Positions 1-8,600 of a stretch of 64,000 bases of DNA are shown piece after piece (the first letter of the stretch is position 1; every line of letters begins with the position of its first letter). The position numbers and the translations under genes are program-made. Under the pieces are notes generated by a model. That model was not told where the DNA came from. It searched no databases and worked only from the letters and a program-made list of their open reading frames with translations. The stretch is from Actinoplanes sichuanensis (GTDB lineage Bacteria > Actinomycetota > Actinomycetes > Mycobacteriales > Micromonosporaceae). The stretch spans positions 7,316,001-7,380,000 of the forward strand of contig NZ_AP028461.1 of NCBI RefSeq assembly GCF_033097365.1, read 5' to 3'.

Positions 1-67
1 CGGCGCCACTGACCGTGCCGGTCTCGGCGGTCGCCACGAAATAGCGGAGATGCCGCAGCTCCATCAT
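1..67 (-). CDS. LysR-family transcriptional regulator, N-terminal fragment
   Basis: Only the first 22 codons lie in the window; the gene runs off the left edge. Read on the minus strand they give MMELRHLRYFVATAETGTVS, the hallmark start of LysR-type regulators (M-E-L-R-H-L-R-Y-F at the beginning of the winged helix-turn-helix). Two adjacent ATG codons (67 and 64) are possible starts; family alignment favours the second. It is transcribed away from gabT, and a dyad with LysR-box geometry sits exactly over its start, so it may regulate itself and the gab genes. That target is inferred from position only. The effector domain is not visible. Confidence 0.75.
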   Translation of the reverse strand, partial: MMELRHLRYFVATAETGTVSGA

Positions 68-80
68 GCCTCCCAGGCAT
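66..80. promoter_or_regulatory. LysR-box-like dyad (T-N11-A)
   Basis: ATGCCT-CCC-AGGCAT is a perfect 6-bp inverted repeat with 3-bp spacer. It contains the T-N11-A arrangement typical of LysR-type binding sites. It lies between the divergent lysR and gabT genes and overlaps the lysR start codons. Function is inferred. Confidence 0.45.
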
Positions 81-138
81 AGTCAGGCTGCCACAACGGT
101 AATGGACGGGCATGGCACCCGGCCCGAGACTGGGACGC

Positions 139-1461
139 GTGAGTATCGAGCAACAGCGCCGGCTGGTCACCGAACTTCCCGGCCCACGGTCCCAGGAACT
201 GATGGCCCGCAAGACGTCGGCGGTCGCCGGTGGCGTCGGCACGACGATGCCGGTCTTCGCGGCCCGCGCCGACGGTGGCATCGTCGTCGACGTCGACGGC
301 AACCAGCTGATCGACCTGGGCTCCGGCATCGCCGTGACCAGTGTCGGCGCGGCGAACCCGCGGGTGGTGGCGGCGGTGACCGAGCAGGTCGCGGCGTTCA
401 CCCACACCTGCTTCATGGTCACGCCGTACGACGGGTACGTGGCCGTGGCCGAGGCGCTGAACCGGCTCACCCCGGGTGACCACGACAAGCGCAGCGCACT
501 GTTCAACTCCGGCGCCGAAGCCGTCGAGAACGCCGTGAAGATCGCGCGGGCGTGGACCGGGCGGGACGCGGTGGTGGTGTTCGACCACGCCTACCACGGC
601 CGGACCAACCTGACCCTGGCCATGACCGCGAAGAACAAGCCGTACAAACACACGTTCGGGCCGTTCGCGCCGGAGGTCTACCGGGTCGGTGGGTCGTACC
701 CGTACCGGGACGGTGTCGTCGACGGTGCGGCCGCCGCGGCCCGCGCCATCGACCAGATCGAGAAGCAGATCGGCGTGGAGAACCTGGCCGCCCTGGTCAT
801 CGAGCCGGTTCAGGGTGAGGGCGGGTTCATCGAGCCGGCCCCCGGGTTCCTGCCGGCGCTGGCCGCGTGGTGCCGCGCCGGTGGGGTGGTGTTCGTCGCC
901 GACGAGGTGCAGACCGGGTTCGCCCGGACCGGCGACCTGTTCGCCTGCGAGCGTGAGGGCGTCGTGCCGGACCTGATCGTCACGGCCAAGGGCATCGCGG
1001 GCGGGCTGCCGCTGTCCGCGGTCACCGGGCGGGCCGAGATCATGTCCGGCCCGCACGAGGGTGGCCTCGGCGGCACCTACGGCGGCAACCCGATCGCCTG
1101 CGCGGCGGCGCTCGCGGCGATCGAGACCATCGAGTCGGACGGCCTGGTGGAACGGGCGCGGGAGATCGAGACGCTGGTCAAGGCCCGCCTGACGGCGATC
1201 CAGGACAAAGACGATCGGATCGGGGAGGTACGGGGCAGAGGCGCCATGCTGGCCGTGGAGCTCGTCCGCTCCGGCGGCACGGAACCCGACCCGCGACTGG
1301 CCCGGGACGTCGCGCGGGCCGCCCACGGTCAGGGCGTGATCGTGCTGACCTGTGGCACCTACGGCAACGTGCTGCGTTTCCTGCCGCCGCTGACGATCGG
1401 CGACGCCCTGCTCAACGACGCGTTCGACGTGATCGCGGCCGCTTTCGAGGAGATCCGATGA
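139..1461 (+). CDS. gabT: 4-aminobutyrate aminotransferase (PLP-dependent)
   Basis: Class III aminotransferase that moves the amino group of GABA to 2-oxoglutarate, giving succinate semialdehyde. The 440-residue product shows the family landmarks: FNSGAEAVENAVKIAR for PLP phosphate binding, FDHAYHGRTNLT, the ADEVQTGFARTG segment with the cofactor Asp, and TAKGIAGGLPL with the Schiff-base lysine at about residue 284. I chose GTG 139 because the N-terminus (SIEQQRRLVTELPGPRS) then matches actinobacterial GabT; an in-frame ATG at 112 would add nine residues. The stop overlaps the start of gabD by 4 nt, so the two are translationally coupled and catalyse successive steps. Confidence 0.9.
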   Translation: MSIEQQRRLVTELPGPRSQELMARKTSAVAGGVGTTMPVFAARADGGIVVDVDGNQLIDLGSGIAVTSVGAANPRVVAAVTEQVAAFTHTCFMVTPYDGYVAVAEALNRLTPGDHDKRSALFNSGAEAVENAVKIARAWTGRDAVVVFDHAYHGRTNLTLAMTAKNKPYKHTFGPFAPEVYRVGGSYPYRDGVVDGAAAAARAIDQIEKQIGVENLAALVIEPVQGEGGFIEPAPGFLPALAAWCRAGGVVFVADEVQTGFARTGDLFACEREGVVPDLIVTAKGIAGGLPLSAVTGRAEIMSGPHEGGLGGTYGGNPIACAAALAAIETIESDGLVERAREIETLVKARLTAIQDKDDRIGEVRGRGAMLAVELVRSGGTEPDPRLARDVARAAHGQGVIVLTCGTYGNVLRFLPPLTIGDALLNDAFDVIAAAFEEIR

Positions 1462-2837
1462 CGTTCCCCGTGGTGGACCCGGCGACACTCGACGTCGTCG
1501 GCACCGTGGCCGATGGTGACATCTCCGACGCGCGGCACGCTGTCGACGCGGCCCACCAGGCCTTCCGCTCCTGGTCCCGGACCCCGCCCCGCCGCCGCTC
1601 GGAGATCCTGCACAGGGCGTTCGAGCTGATGATCCGGGACCGGGACTCGCTGGCCACCCTGATCAGCCGGGAGAACGGCAAGTCACTGACCGACGCGGCC
1701 GGCGAGGTGACGTACGCGGCCGAGTTCTTCAGGTGGTTCGCCGAGGAGGCGGTCCGGCCCGGTGGTGACTTCGGCGAGTCCCCGGCCGGTGGTACCCGTA
1801 CCCTCGTCACGCACCGCCCGGTAGGTGTCGCCGCGCTGGTCACGCCGTGGAACTTCCCGGCCGCGATGATCACCCGCAAGATCGGCCCGGCGCTCGCGGC
1901 GGGCTGCACCGCGGTGGTCAAACCGGCGGCCGAGACCCCGCTCACCGCACTGGCCATCGCCGCCCTGCTCACCGAGGCCGGCCTGCCGGACGGCGTGATC
2001 ACCGTGGTCACCACCACCGACTCGGCCGGGGTGGTCGGCGCCTGGCTGAACGACGAGCGGGTCCGCAAGATCTCGTTCACCGGCAGCACCGCGGTCGGCC
2101 GGGTGCTGCTGCGGCACGCCGCCGACCGGGTCGTCAACTCGTCGATGGAGCTGGGCGGCAACGCGCCGTTCATCGTCGCCGACGACGCCGACCTGGACGC
2201 GGCGGTGGCCGGGGCGATGATCGCGAAGTTCCGCAACGGCGGGCAGGCCTGCACCGCGGCCAACCGGTTCTATGTGCACGCCTCGGCGAAGACGGCGTTC
2301 GTGGCCCGGTTCGGCGCGGCCGTGGAGAAGCTGACCGTCGGTCCGGCCGCCGACGGGTCGGCCATCGGGCCGCTGATCAGCGCCGCCGCGCTGCGCCGGG
2401 TGACCCGCACGGTGGACGAGGCGGTCGCGGCCGGCGCCCGGATCAGCCACCAGGCGACCCTGCCCGACGCGCCGGGCCACTTCTACCCGCCGACCGTGCT
2501 GGTCGACGTGCCGGCCGACGCGGCGATCCTGCAGGAGGAGATCTTCGGGCCGGTCGCGGCGATCACCACCTGGACCGACGAGGACGAGCTGCTGGAGTGG
2601 GTCAACGACAGCGAGTACGGGCTCGCGGCGTACGTCTTCTCCGGTGATCTGGCCCGCGCCCTGCGTCTGGGTGAGGCGATCGACGCCGGCATGGTCGGCA
2701 TCAACCGCGGACTGGTCTCCGATCCGTCGGCGCCGTTCGGCGGCGTCAAGCAGAGTGGCCTGGGCCGGGAGGGCGCCCGGGACGGGCTGCGCGAGTTCCA
2801 GGAGACGCAGTACCTCAGCGTGGACTGGCCCGCCTGA
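1458..2837 (+). CDS. gabD: Succinate-semialdehyde dehydrogenase (NAD(P)+)
   Basis: Aldehyde dehydrogenase superfamily enzyme, 459 residues, the normal length. It should oxidise succinate semialdehyde from GabT to succinate, closing the GABA shunt. Visible landmarks are the NAD(P) site around TPWNFPAAMITRKIGPALAAG, the general base Glu in MELGGNAP (about residue 231), the catalytic Cys in GGQACTAANRF (about residue 265) and the late EEIFGPV motif. The ATG lies inside the gabT stop (ATGA overlap). Substrate assignment rests on the coupling with gabT; sequence alone would only say aldehyde dehydrogenase of the GabD group. Confidence 0.88.
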   Translation: MTFPVVDPATLDVVGTVADGDISDARHAVDAAHQAFRSWSRTPPRRRSEILHRAFELMIRDRDSLATLISRENGKSLTDAAGEVTYAAEFFRWFAEEAVRPGGDFGESPAGGTRTLVTHRPVGVAALVTPWNFPAAMITRKIGPALAAGCTAVVKPAAETPLTALAIAALLTEAGLPDGVITVVTTTDSAGVVGAWLNDERVRKISFTGSTAVGRVLLRHAADRVVNSSMELGGNAPFIVADDADLDAAVAGAMIAKFRNGGQACTAANRFYVHASAKTAFVARFGAAVEKLTVGPAADGSAIGPLISAAALRRVTRTVDEAVAAGARISHQATLPDAPGHFYPPTVLVDVPADAAILQEEIFGPVAAITTWTDEDELLEWVNDSEYGLAAYVFSGDLARALRLGEAIDAGMVGINRGLVSDPSAPFGGVKQSGLGREGARDGLREFQETQYLSVDWPA

Positions 2838-2916
2838 CTTTCCCACGACGGCGACCTGTGGCATTCGTGACGCAGGTCGCCGTCCCGACCCCTGGGTTTG
2901 CGACCGTTCGGTCGGA

Positions 2917-2922
2917 TAGCGT
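2917..2922 (+). promoter_or_regulatory. -10 element of a leaderless promoter (SGNH gene)
   Basis: TAGCGT ends exactly 7 nt before ATG 2930, the actinobacterial TANNNT-N6/7-RTG arrangement that puts transcription start at or next to the start codon. No Shine-Dalgarno is present. Inferred. Confidence 0.45.
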
Positions 2923-2929
2923 CCATCCC

Positions 2930-3682
2930 ATGACGCGGTACGTGGCGATCGGCGACAGCTTCACCGAGGGCCTGGGTGACACCCTCCCCGACGGCACCGA
3001 GCGGGGCTGGGCCGATCTGGTCGCGGCCGGCCTCTCCGAGATCTCGGACAGCCCGGTCGAGTATGCGAATCTCGCCATCCGCGGCCGCCTGCTGGAGCCG
3101 ATCGTCAACGATCAGCTTCCCGCCGCCCTGGCGCTGGCCCCCGCCCCGACGCTCATCACCTTCAACGGCGGCGGCAACGACATGCTGCGCCGCGGCGTCT
3201 CGCTGGACCGTCTGATCGAGCTGACCGAGCAGGCCGTCCAGCGCTGCGCCGCGGCCGGGGTGCGCCTGGTCGTGCTGAGCGGCGCCGATCCGTCCGACCA
3301 CCTGCCGTTCGGCAGCACCTTCCGGCAGCGCGGTGAGATCCTCACGGCCGCGGTGTCCGAGCTGCTCCCCCGCTATGACGTGACGTTCGTCGACTGTTTC
3401 CGCGACATCGAGCTGCGCCGCCGGGTCTACTGGTCGGCCGACCGCCTCCATCTGAACGCGGCGGGCCACCGCCGGGTCGCCTCGCTGGTGCTGCGCGCTC
3501 TCGGCCACCCGGCGGCGCCACACGCTCTCGACCCGGGCCCGACGCCGGCCTTCCGCATCCTGGGCGAGGCGCGTTACTACGGCGAGCACGTCCTGCCGTG
3601 GATCAACCGGCGCCTGCGCGGCCGCTCGTCCGGAGACAACCGTCTCCCGAAATTCGCCACCTGGACACCGATCACCGCCTGA
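2930..3682 (+). CDS. SGNH/GDSL-family hydrolase
   Basis: A 250-residue serine esterase or lipase-like protein. Block I (AIGDSFTEGLGD) near the N-terminus holds the nucleophile Ser, block III is GGGNDMLR (oxyanion Asn), and block V is SADRLHLNAAGHR with the Asp-x-x-His pair. There is no signal peptide, so it should be cytoplasmic. The open frame extends 24 codons upstream, but I start it at ATG 2930 because MTRYVAIGDSFTEG is the usual family N-terminus and a TANNNT -10 box lies 7 nt upstream. It stands alone 92 nt after gabD and has no functional tie to it. The natural ester substrate cannot be read from the sequence. Confidence 0.85.
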   Translation: MTRYVAIGDSFTEGLGDTLPDGTERGWADLVAAGLSEISDSPVEYANLAIRGRLLEPIVNDQLPAALALAPAPTLITFNGGGNDMLRRGVSLDRLIELTEQAVQRCAAAGVRLVVLSGADPSDHLPFGSTFRQRGEILTAAVSELLPRYDVTFVDCFRDIELRRRVYWSADRLHLNAAGHRRVASLVLRALGHPAAPHALDPGPTPAFRILGEARYYGEHVLPWINRRLRGRSSGDNRLPKFATWTPITA

Positions 3683-3796
3683 CCCCACGGGTCTCCGGCC
3701 GCTCATCCAACCTCCACCCACTGGTCGCCCGGCGGCGGTAGCCGCGTCCACGACCTGCGCGGAATCATGCTCGCCAAGACGAGCATCGGAGGATCG

Positions 3797-4642
3797 ATGT
3801 CAGGGCTGCGCATTTCCGTCGTCATTCCCGCGTACAACGAAGAATCGATGATCGGCGCCTGCCTGGAGGCCGTTCTGGCGCAGTCCCGGGCGGCCGACGA
3901 GGTGATCGTGGTCGACAACAACTCGACCGACCGGACCGCCGAGATCCTGCGCGGCTTCCAGGACCGGGTGATCGTCCTCGGCGAGGACCGGCAGGGTGTG
4001 CAGCACGCCCGCAACCGGGGGCTGAACGCGGCGACGGGTGATGTGATCGTCCGGATCGACGCGGATACCAGGCTGTCGGAGGGTCATCTGGCCGCGGTGG
4101 AGGCGACGTTCGGCGATCCGTCGGTGGACGCGGCGACCGGCCCGGTCCGCTACTACGACGTGACCCTGCCCCGCGTGGCGGCCCGCGGCGACGCGATCAT
4201 CCGCGGCCTGTGGACGGTTCCGAACGGGCGGCTCGACTGGGTCTTCGGCGCGAACATGGCGATCCGCCGCCCGACCTGGCTGGCGGTGGCGGCGACCCTC
4301 TGCGCCGACGAGCAGTTCCACGAGGACCTGGATCTCGGCATCCACCTGCGGGAGGGCGGCTACTCGGTGCGGTACGCCCGGACACTGGTGGCCGGCACGT
4401 CGTCCCGCCGGGTCAAGGGCGACTTCATGGGTTTCCGCCACTACCTGCTGATGACCGAGCGTGGTTACGCCCAGCACATCGGGCGGTTGCGGCGTGGCTC
4501 GTACGCCCGGGCCTGGATGACCGCCCGGTTCCTGCTGGTGATGTACCCGATGATGCGCTGGCTGCACGCCGACCATCACCGGCGGCACGAGTTGCCGATC
4601 GTGGTGGCCCGCAAGAACCCGATGTCCAGCGTCTGCGACTGA
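3797..4642 (+). CDS. Family 2 glycosyltransferase
   Basis: A 281-residue GT-A fold transferase. The N-terminus SGLRISVVIPAYNEE is the GT2 nucleotide-binding strand, followed by VVDNNSTDRT and the metal-binding DxD region IRIDADT-like segment (VRIDADTRL). A later DWVFGANMAIRR and the EDLDLGIHLREGG segment supply the acceptor and catalytic-base region. A hydrophobic stretch near the C-terminus (TARFLLVMYPMMRW) may associate with the membrane. A GGAGG Shine-Dalgarno lies 4 nt before ATG 3797, which decides this start over the in-frame ATG at 3767. It is a single gene between unrelated neighbours, so the glycan it builds is unknown. Confidence 0.87.
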   Translation: MSGLRISVVIPAYNEESMIGACLEAVLAQSRAADEVIVVDNNSTDRTAEILRGFQDRVIVLGEDRQGVQHARNRGLNAATGDVIVRIDADTRLSEGHLAAVEATFGDPSVDAATGPVRYYDVTLPRVAARGDAIIRGLWTVPNGRLDWVFGANMAIRRPTWLAVAATLCADEQFHEDLDLGIHLREGGYSVRYARTLVAGTSSRRVKGDFMGFRHYLLMTERGYAQHIGRLRRGSYARAWMTARFLLVMYPMMRWLHADHHRRHELPIVVARKNPMSSVCD

Positions 4643-4725
4643 CCTCCGCTGAACCGAGAACACCCTCGCTCACGTAACCATCCCCGTCGGCTTCCCCCGG
4701 CCGTCGACGCACAAAGGAGTGCATC

Positions 4726-6075
4726 GTGAGCCCTGAGCAGCACATCTCCGTCTTCGACCTGTTCTCCGTCGGCATCGGCCCGTCGAGCTCGCACACCGTG
4801 GGGCCGATGCGGGCGGCCCGCCTCTTCGCCGGTCATCTGGCCGGAAACGATCATGTGACCACGGTTCGCGCCGAGATGTTCGGGTCTCTCGGGGCCACCG
4901 GGCACGGGCACGGCACACCGAAGGCCGTACTCCTCGGTCTCGAGGGTGACACCCCGGAGACGGTGGACGTGATCACCGCGGATGCGCGGGCCGCTCGCAT
5001 CCGGGCGGACGGCCGGTTGCGGCTGCTGCGTGAGCGTGAGGTGGGCGTCGATCTGGTCCTGCATCGCCGTAAGGTGCTGCCGGGGCATCCCAACGGGATG
5101 CTGTTCACGGCGCTGCGCGCCGACGGCGCGGAGATTCTGCGCAGGGTCTACTTCTCGGTCGGCGGCGGGTTCGTCGTGGCGGACGACCTCTCGGTGGTAC
5201 GTCCGGAGCCCACGACCGTCCCCTACGTCTTCGGCACGGCCGCTCAGCTGCTGAAACACGCGAACGCGACGGGACTGTCGATCTCCCGGTTGATGCTGTC
5301 GAACGAGGGTGTGCACCGCACCGAGTCGGAGATCCGGTCCGGCCTGCTGGACATCTGGCAGGTGATGAGCGACTGCATCGACGCCGGCCTGTACGCCGAG
5401 GGTGTGCTGCCGGGCGGCCTGCGGGTCCGGCGCCGGGCCGGCGCGACGGCCCGTCAGCTGCGGGTGGCCGGCGATCGGGGCGAGCTGGCGATGGAGTGGC
5501 TGACGGTCTACGCGATGGCGGTGAACGAGGAGAACGCCGCGGGTGGCCGCGTGGTGACCGCCCCGACCAACGGCGCGGCCGGGATCATTCCGGCCGTGCT
5601 GCGCTACTACCTGGACTTCGTGCCGGGCGCCGACAAGGAGGGTGTGGTCCGCTACCTGCTGACGGCCGGGGCGATCGGCATGCTGTTCAAGCGCAACGCC
5701 AGCATCTCCGGGGCCGAGGTGGGTTGTCAGGGTGAGGTCGGTTCGGCGTGCGCGATGGCCGCGGCCGGGCTCGCCGAGGTGCTCGGTGGGACGCCGGAGC
5801 AGGTGGAGAACGCCGCCGAGATCGGCATGGAACACAACCTGGGCCTGACCTGCGACCCGGTCGGCGGCCTGGTGCAGATCCCGTGCATCGAGCGCAACGG
5901 CATGGCCGCGGTGAAGGCGGTCACCGCGGCGAAGATGGCCCTGCGCGGCGACGGCCGCCACCACGTCTCCCTCGACAAGGTCATCAAGACCATGAAGGAG
6001 ACCGGCGCCGACATGAAGGACAAATACAAGGAGACCGCACGGGGCGGCCTCGCGGTGAACGTGACCGAGTGCTGA
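4726..6075 (+). CDS. sdaA: L-serine ammonia-lyase (iron-sulfur type)
   Basis: Single-chain bacterial L-serine dehydratase that converts L-serine to pyruvate and ammonia with a [4Fe-4S] cluster. The 449-residue length is normal. Visible are the N-terminal [18 protein letters not shown] motif of the beta domain, [20 protein letters not shown] in the alpha domain, and the cysteines of [12 protein letters not shown] and [17 protein letters not shown] that carry the cluster. An AAAGGAG Shine-Dalgarno 7 nt before GTG 4726 fixes the start. The 83-nt upstream leader showed no riboswitch fold that I could recognise. Monocistronic. Confidence 0.93.
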   Translation: MSPEQHISVFDLFSVGIGPSSSHTVGPMRAARLFAGHLAGNDHVTTVRAEMFGSLGATGHGHGTPKAVLLGLEGDTPETVDVITADARAARIRADGRLRLLREREVGVDLVLHRRKVLPGHPNGMLFTALRADGAEILRRVYFSVGGGFVVADDLSVVRPEPTTVPYVFGTAAQLLKHANATGLSISRLMLSNEGVHRTESEIRSGLLDIWQVMSDCIDAGLYAEGVLPGGLRVRRRAGATARQLRVAGDRGELAMEWLTVYAMAVNEENAAGGRVVTAPTNGAAGIIPAVLRYYLDFVPGADKEGVVRYLLTAGAIGMLFKRNASISGAEVGCQGEVGSACAMAAAGLAEVLGGTPEQVENAAEIGMEHNLGLTCDPVGGLVQIPCIERNGMAAVKAVTAAKMALRGDGRHHVSLDKVIKTMKETGADMKDKYKETARGGLAVNVTEC

Positions 6076-6094
6076 CGTCAGAACAGCCCACTTC

Positions 6095-6100
6095 TTGACA
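6095..6100 (+). promoter_or_regulatory. Consensus -35 hexamer upstream of the GH43 gene
   Basis: TTGACA, a perfect -35 hexamer, sits inside a small dyad TTCTTG-A-CAAGAA (6092-6104). At 17 nt spacing the -10 would be AACACT (6118-6123), a weak match. Transcription would start near 6130, upstream of the palindrome at 6143. Confidence 0.4.
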
Positions 6101-6142
6101 AGAAAGTTACGGGCATCAACACTTCGAAACATTCCCCCGTGC

Positions 6143-6154
6143 GTTAGCGCTAAC
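6143..6154. promoter_or_regulatory. LacI-family operator upstream of GH43
   Basis: GTTAGCGCTAAC is a perfect 12-bp palindrome with the central GCGC step usual for LacI/GalR-family operators. It lies 13 bp before the GH43 start codon and just downstream of the predicted transcription start, where a repressor would block elongation. The cognate regulator gene is not in the window. Confidence 0.65.
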
Positions 6155-6167
6155 AATCGGAGTTTCG

Positions 6168-7613
6168 ATGCCCCGAGTCCTCAGTCGCATCAGCGCGTTA
6201 CTGGCCACCTTCGTCCTCGTCATCGCCGGCCTGGCCGCCCCCGCCAGCGCCCTCGACCCGTTCACCGGCTACCTGATGGCCCACTTCATCGGCGAGTCGG
6301 CGCAGGGTGAGCAGATCTACCTCGCCCACAGCAAGGACGGTCGCAACTGGACCGACCTCAACGCGGGCGGCCCGGTGCTGCTGTCCACGGTCGGCACCAA
6401 GGGTGTCCGCGACCCGGCCATCGTCCGTTCCCCCAACGGCGACAAATATTGGATCATCGCGACCGACCTGCGGATCGCCGGCGGCACCTCGTGGGGTGAC
6501 GCCTCCAGCAAGGGCAGCAAGAACCTGGTCGTCTGGGAGTCCACCGACCTGGTCAACTGGTCGGTCCCGCGGCTGATCAACGTGGCCGGCGGCATCTCCG
6601 GCGCCGGTGACGCGTGGGCGCCGGAGGCCATCTGGAATCCGGCCACCAACGACTACGTCATCTACTGGGCGACCAATTCGCTGCTCAACGGCGTCACCAA
6701 GCACCGCATCTGGTACGTCCGGACCAGCGACTTCCGTACCGTGACGGCCCCGACCCTCTACATCGACAGGGGATCCGGCCAGGGCATCATCGACACCCAG
6801 ATCATCGAGGTGGCGAACAGCCTGGGCGGCTACCGCTACTACCGGGCGTCAGCCGACGGGCAGATCACCGTCGAGGGCGGCAACTCGATCCTCGGCACCT
6901 GGACGAAGATCGGCGACCTCCAGCACCTCGGCATCTCCAACGGAGCGACCGGCGGCAACGTCGTCGAGGGCCCGATGTGGGCGCAGACGAACGGCGCGAA
7001 CGAGTGGCATCTCTGGGTCGACCAGTACGCCACCGGCCGCGGGTACATGCCGGTGCGGTCCACCAACCTGGGCAGCACCGCGAACTTCGCCACCCGTACC
7101 GACTACAGCCTCGGCACCACCAAGAAGCGGCACGGCTCGATCCTGAACCTGACCGCCGCCGAGGAGACCCGGGTGCTGGCCAAGTGGGGCGCGAGCACGA
7201 CGACACTCAAGCGGATCCAGTCCTACAACAACCAGACCCGCTACGTACGGCACGCCAACTTCGACGTACGGATCGACGCCGACGTGAGCCCGCTGCGCGA
7301 CTCGCAGTTCCGGATCGTCCCCGGCCTCGCCAACAGCTCGGGCTACGTCTCCTTCGAGTCGGTCAACTATCCGGGCTACTACCTGCGGCACTACTCCTAC
7401 GACGGGCAGCTCGCCGCGAACGACGGCACCGCGACGTTCGCCGCGGACGCCACGTTCAAGCAGGTGGCCGGGCTCGCCGACAGTTCCTGGTCGTCGTTCC
7501 AGTCGTACAACTACCCGACCCGCTACCTGCGGCACTACAACTACCTGCTGCGCATCGACCCGATCAGCACCACCACCGAGAAGGCCGACGCCACGTTCCG
7601 CATCACCGGCTGA
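6168..7613 (+). CDS. Secreted GH43-like arabinan hydrolase with AbfB (CBM42) domain
   Basis: A 481-residue exported enzyme. Residues 1-28 form a Sec signal peptide ending PASA. The middle is a GH43-type five-bladed beta-propeller: Asp in LDPFTGYLMAHF near the mature N-terminus, GVRDPAIVRS with the pKa-modulating Asp, and a GDAWAPEAIWNP segment. From about residue 345 three beta-trefoil repeats (each with a YLRH or YVRH motif) form an AbfB domain, which binds arabinofuranosyl side chains. It likely releases L-arabinose from arabinan or arabinoxylan outside the cell. CGGAG lies 5 nt before ATG 6168. A LacI-type palindrome upstream suggests sugar induction, and a strong terminator follows. Confidence 0.85.
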   Translation: MPRVLSRISALLATFVLVIAGLAAPASALDPFTGYLMAHFIGESAQGEQIYLAHSKDGRNWTDLNAGGPVLLSTVGTKGVRDPAIVRSPNGDKYWIIATDLRIAGGTSWGDASSKGSKNLVVWESTDLVNWSVPRLINVAGGISGAGDAWAPEAIWNPATNDYVIYWATNSLLNGVTKHRIWYVRTSDFRTVTAPTLYIDRGSGQGIIDTQIIEVANSLGGYRYYRASADGQITVEGGNSILGTWTKIGDLQHLGISNGATGGNVVEGPMWAQTNGANEWHLWVDQYATGRGYMPVRSTNLGSTANFATRTDYSLGTTKKRHGSILNLTAAEETRVLAKWGASTTTLKRIQSYNNQTRYVRHANFDVRIDADVSPLRDSQFRIVPGLANSSGYVSFESVNYPGYYLRHYSYDGQLAANDGTATFAADATFKQVAGLADSSWSSFQSYNYPTRYLRHYNYLLRIDPISTTTEKADATFRITG

Positions 7614-7618
7614 TCCGC

Positions 7619-7648
7619 CAAGAGGGGCCGCCGGGGCGGCCCCTCTTG
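7619..7648. terminator. Strong hairpin terminator after GH43
   Basis: CAAGAGGGGCCGCC and its complement GGCGGCCCCTCTTG form a 14-bp perfect stem with a 2-nt gap at 7619-7648. It starts 5 nt after the GH43 stop. There is no long U-tract, as is common in high-GC actinomycetes. Confidence 0.75.
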
Positions 7649-7657
7649 CTGTTGCGA

Positions 7658-7678
7658 GTACCTTGCGACGCAAGGTAC
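7658..7678. promoter_or_regulatory. PadR autoregulatory operator and -10 region
   Basis: Arms GTACCTTGC (7658-7666) and GCAAGGTAC (7670-7678) make a perfect 9-bp inverted repeat around GAC. A third GTACCTTG half-site follows at 7675-7682. Its TACCTT (7676-7681) also fits a -10 box 6 nt before the padR GTG. A repressor bound here would cover the promoter, so self-control by PadR is likely. Confidence 0.6.
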
Positions 7679-7687
7679 CTTGTGGGC

Positions 7688-8026
7688 GTGACAGATGAAG
7701 CGGCACTGACCACGGCCCTGCGCCGGGGCACCATCGAGTACTGCGTGCTCGCGCTTCTGGACAAGCGCGAGCTCTACGGCGTCGAGCTGGTTCAGCAGCT
7801 CAGCAACGGTCTCGGCATGATCACCAGCGAGGGGACGATGTATCCGTTGCTGTCGCGCCTGCGGCGCAACGGCCGGATCGCGACCACCTGGCGGGAGGCT
7901 CCGGCCGGCCCGCCGCGGCGCTACTACACCCTCACGGCGGACGGCGAAGCGGCTCTCACCCACTTCCGCACCGAGTGGGTCACCTTCCGCAGCGGTGTGG
8001 ACCGCATCCTGGGAACGGAGAGTTGA
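7688..8026 (+). CDS. PadR-family transcriptional regulator
   Basis: A 112-residue protein spanning a single winged-helix PadR domain: RRGTIEYCVLALLDKRELYGVELVQQLS (helix 1 and 2), then GTMYPLLSRLRRNGRI (recognition helix) and the wing PPRRYYTLTADGEAAL. It lacks the long C-terminal coiled coil of PadR-s1 members, so it belongs to the short type. The GTG at 7688 has no Shine-Dalgarno but a TANNNT hexamer 6 nt upstream, which suggests a leaderless message. One base separates its stop from the next ATG. PadR plus a HAAS-domain membrane protein is a recurrent actinobacterial and firmicute pair in which the regulator controls the membrane partner. Confidence 0.88.
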   Translation: MTDEAALTTALRRGTIEYCVLALLDKRELYGVELVQQLSNGLGMITSEGTMYPLLSRLRRNGRIATTWREAPAGPPRRYYTLTADGEAALTHFRTEWVTFRSGVDRILGTES

Positions 8027-8027
8027 G

Positions 8028-8486
8028 ATGACCCAGACCGACGAACTGGTCACCGCCTACCTGGCACGGGTGGAGCGGGCCGCCGGCCGGCTGCCCGCCG
8101 GGCGTCGTGAGGAGCTGCTCGGCGACCTGCGCGAGCACATTGAGATCGCGCGGGCCGAGTCGGGCGCGGAGTCGGAGGCCGAGGTCCGCACGATCCTGGA
8201 GCGGCTCGGCGACCCGGAGAGCATCGTGGCCGCCGCCGACACCCAGACCGACCTGCCGCGGGTCACCGCGGCCACGCCGTATCCGACGGCACCGGCCGTC
8301 CCGCCGGCGCCGCACCGGCCGACCTCGCGCACCGCGCTCTGGGTGGTGCTCGGCGTGGTGGCCGCCATCGTGATGATCCTCTTCTGCGTCGGGGCGTTCA
8401 CACTGGCCCGCAGCGACACCGCTCCCACCGAGCCGGAGATCGCGCCGATCCAGACAGCAGAGGTGCAGCCGAGTGTAGGACCCTGA
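8028..8486 (+). CDS. HAAS-domain membrane protein (PadR partner)
   Basis: A 152-residue protein. Residues 1-70 form an all-helical HAAS/DUF1700-like signalling domain (LVTAYLARVERAAGRLPAGRR, then an acidic helix ending LERLGDPESIVAAAD). A Pro-rich linker and one transmembrane helix follow (ALWVVLGVVAAIVMILFCVGAF), with a short Ser/Thr/Pro tail outside. I start it at ATG 8028, 1 nt after the padR stop, preceded by GAGAG; an ATG-like start 33 nt further up would lie inside padR. Function unknown. The pairing with PadR is a known genomic signature but the signal sensed has not been defined. Confidence 0.78.
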   Translation: MTQTDELVTAYLARVERAAGRLPAGRREELLGDLREHIEIARAESGAESEAEVRTILERLGDPESIVAAADTQTDLPRVTAATPYPTAPAVPPAPHRPTSRTALWVVLGVVAAIVMILFCVGAFTLARSDTAPTEPEIAPIQTAEVQPSVGP

Positions 8487-8600
8487 AACCACCCTGATGA
8501 TCCATTCGCAGGGTATCGTCCGGGTTACCACGGATATGCGGTGGAGGGCGGCGATTGAAAGGATGAGGCGGACTCACCGTCCGGCCATGTGGAGGCCAGC

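Noticed and set aside
64..1488. Long minus-strand open frame opposite gabT
   Set aside because: Composition is Arg/Gly/His/Asp-rich with no motif; it mirrors the third-position GC bias of gabT.
4643..4725. Riboswitch in the sdaA leader
   Set aside because: Only 83 nt and no conserved core or terminator/anti-terminator pair that I can recognise.
6614..7687. Upstream part of the frame that ends in padR
   Set aside because: It is a shadow of the GH43 gene. PadR begins at GTG 7688 after a terminator.
8589..8600. Four extra N-terminal codons (ATG 8589) for the copper lipoprotein
   Set aside because: GGAGG falls within these codons and serves ATG 8601; the shorter form has a normal lipoprotein signal.
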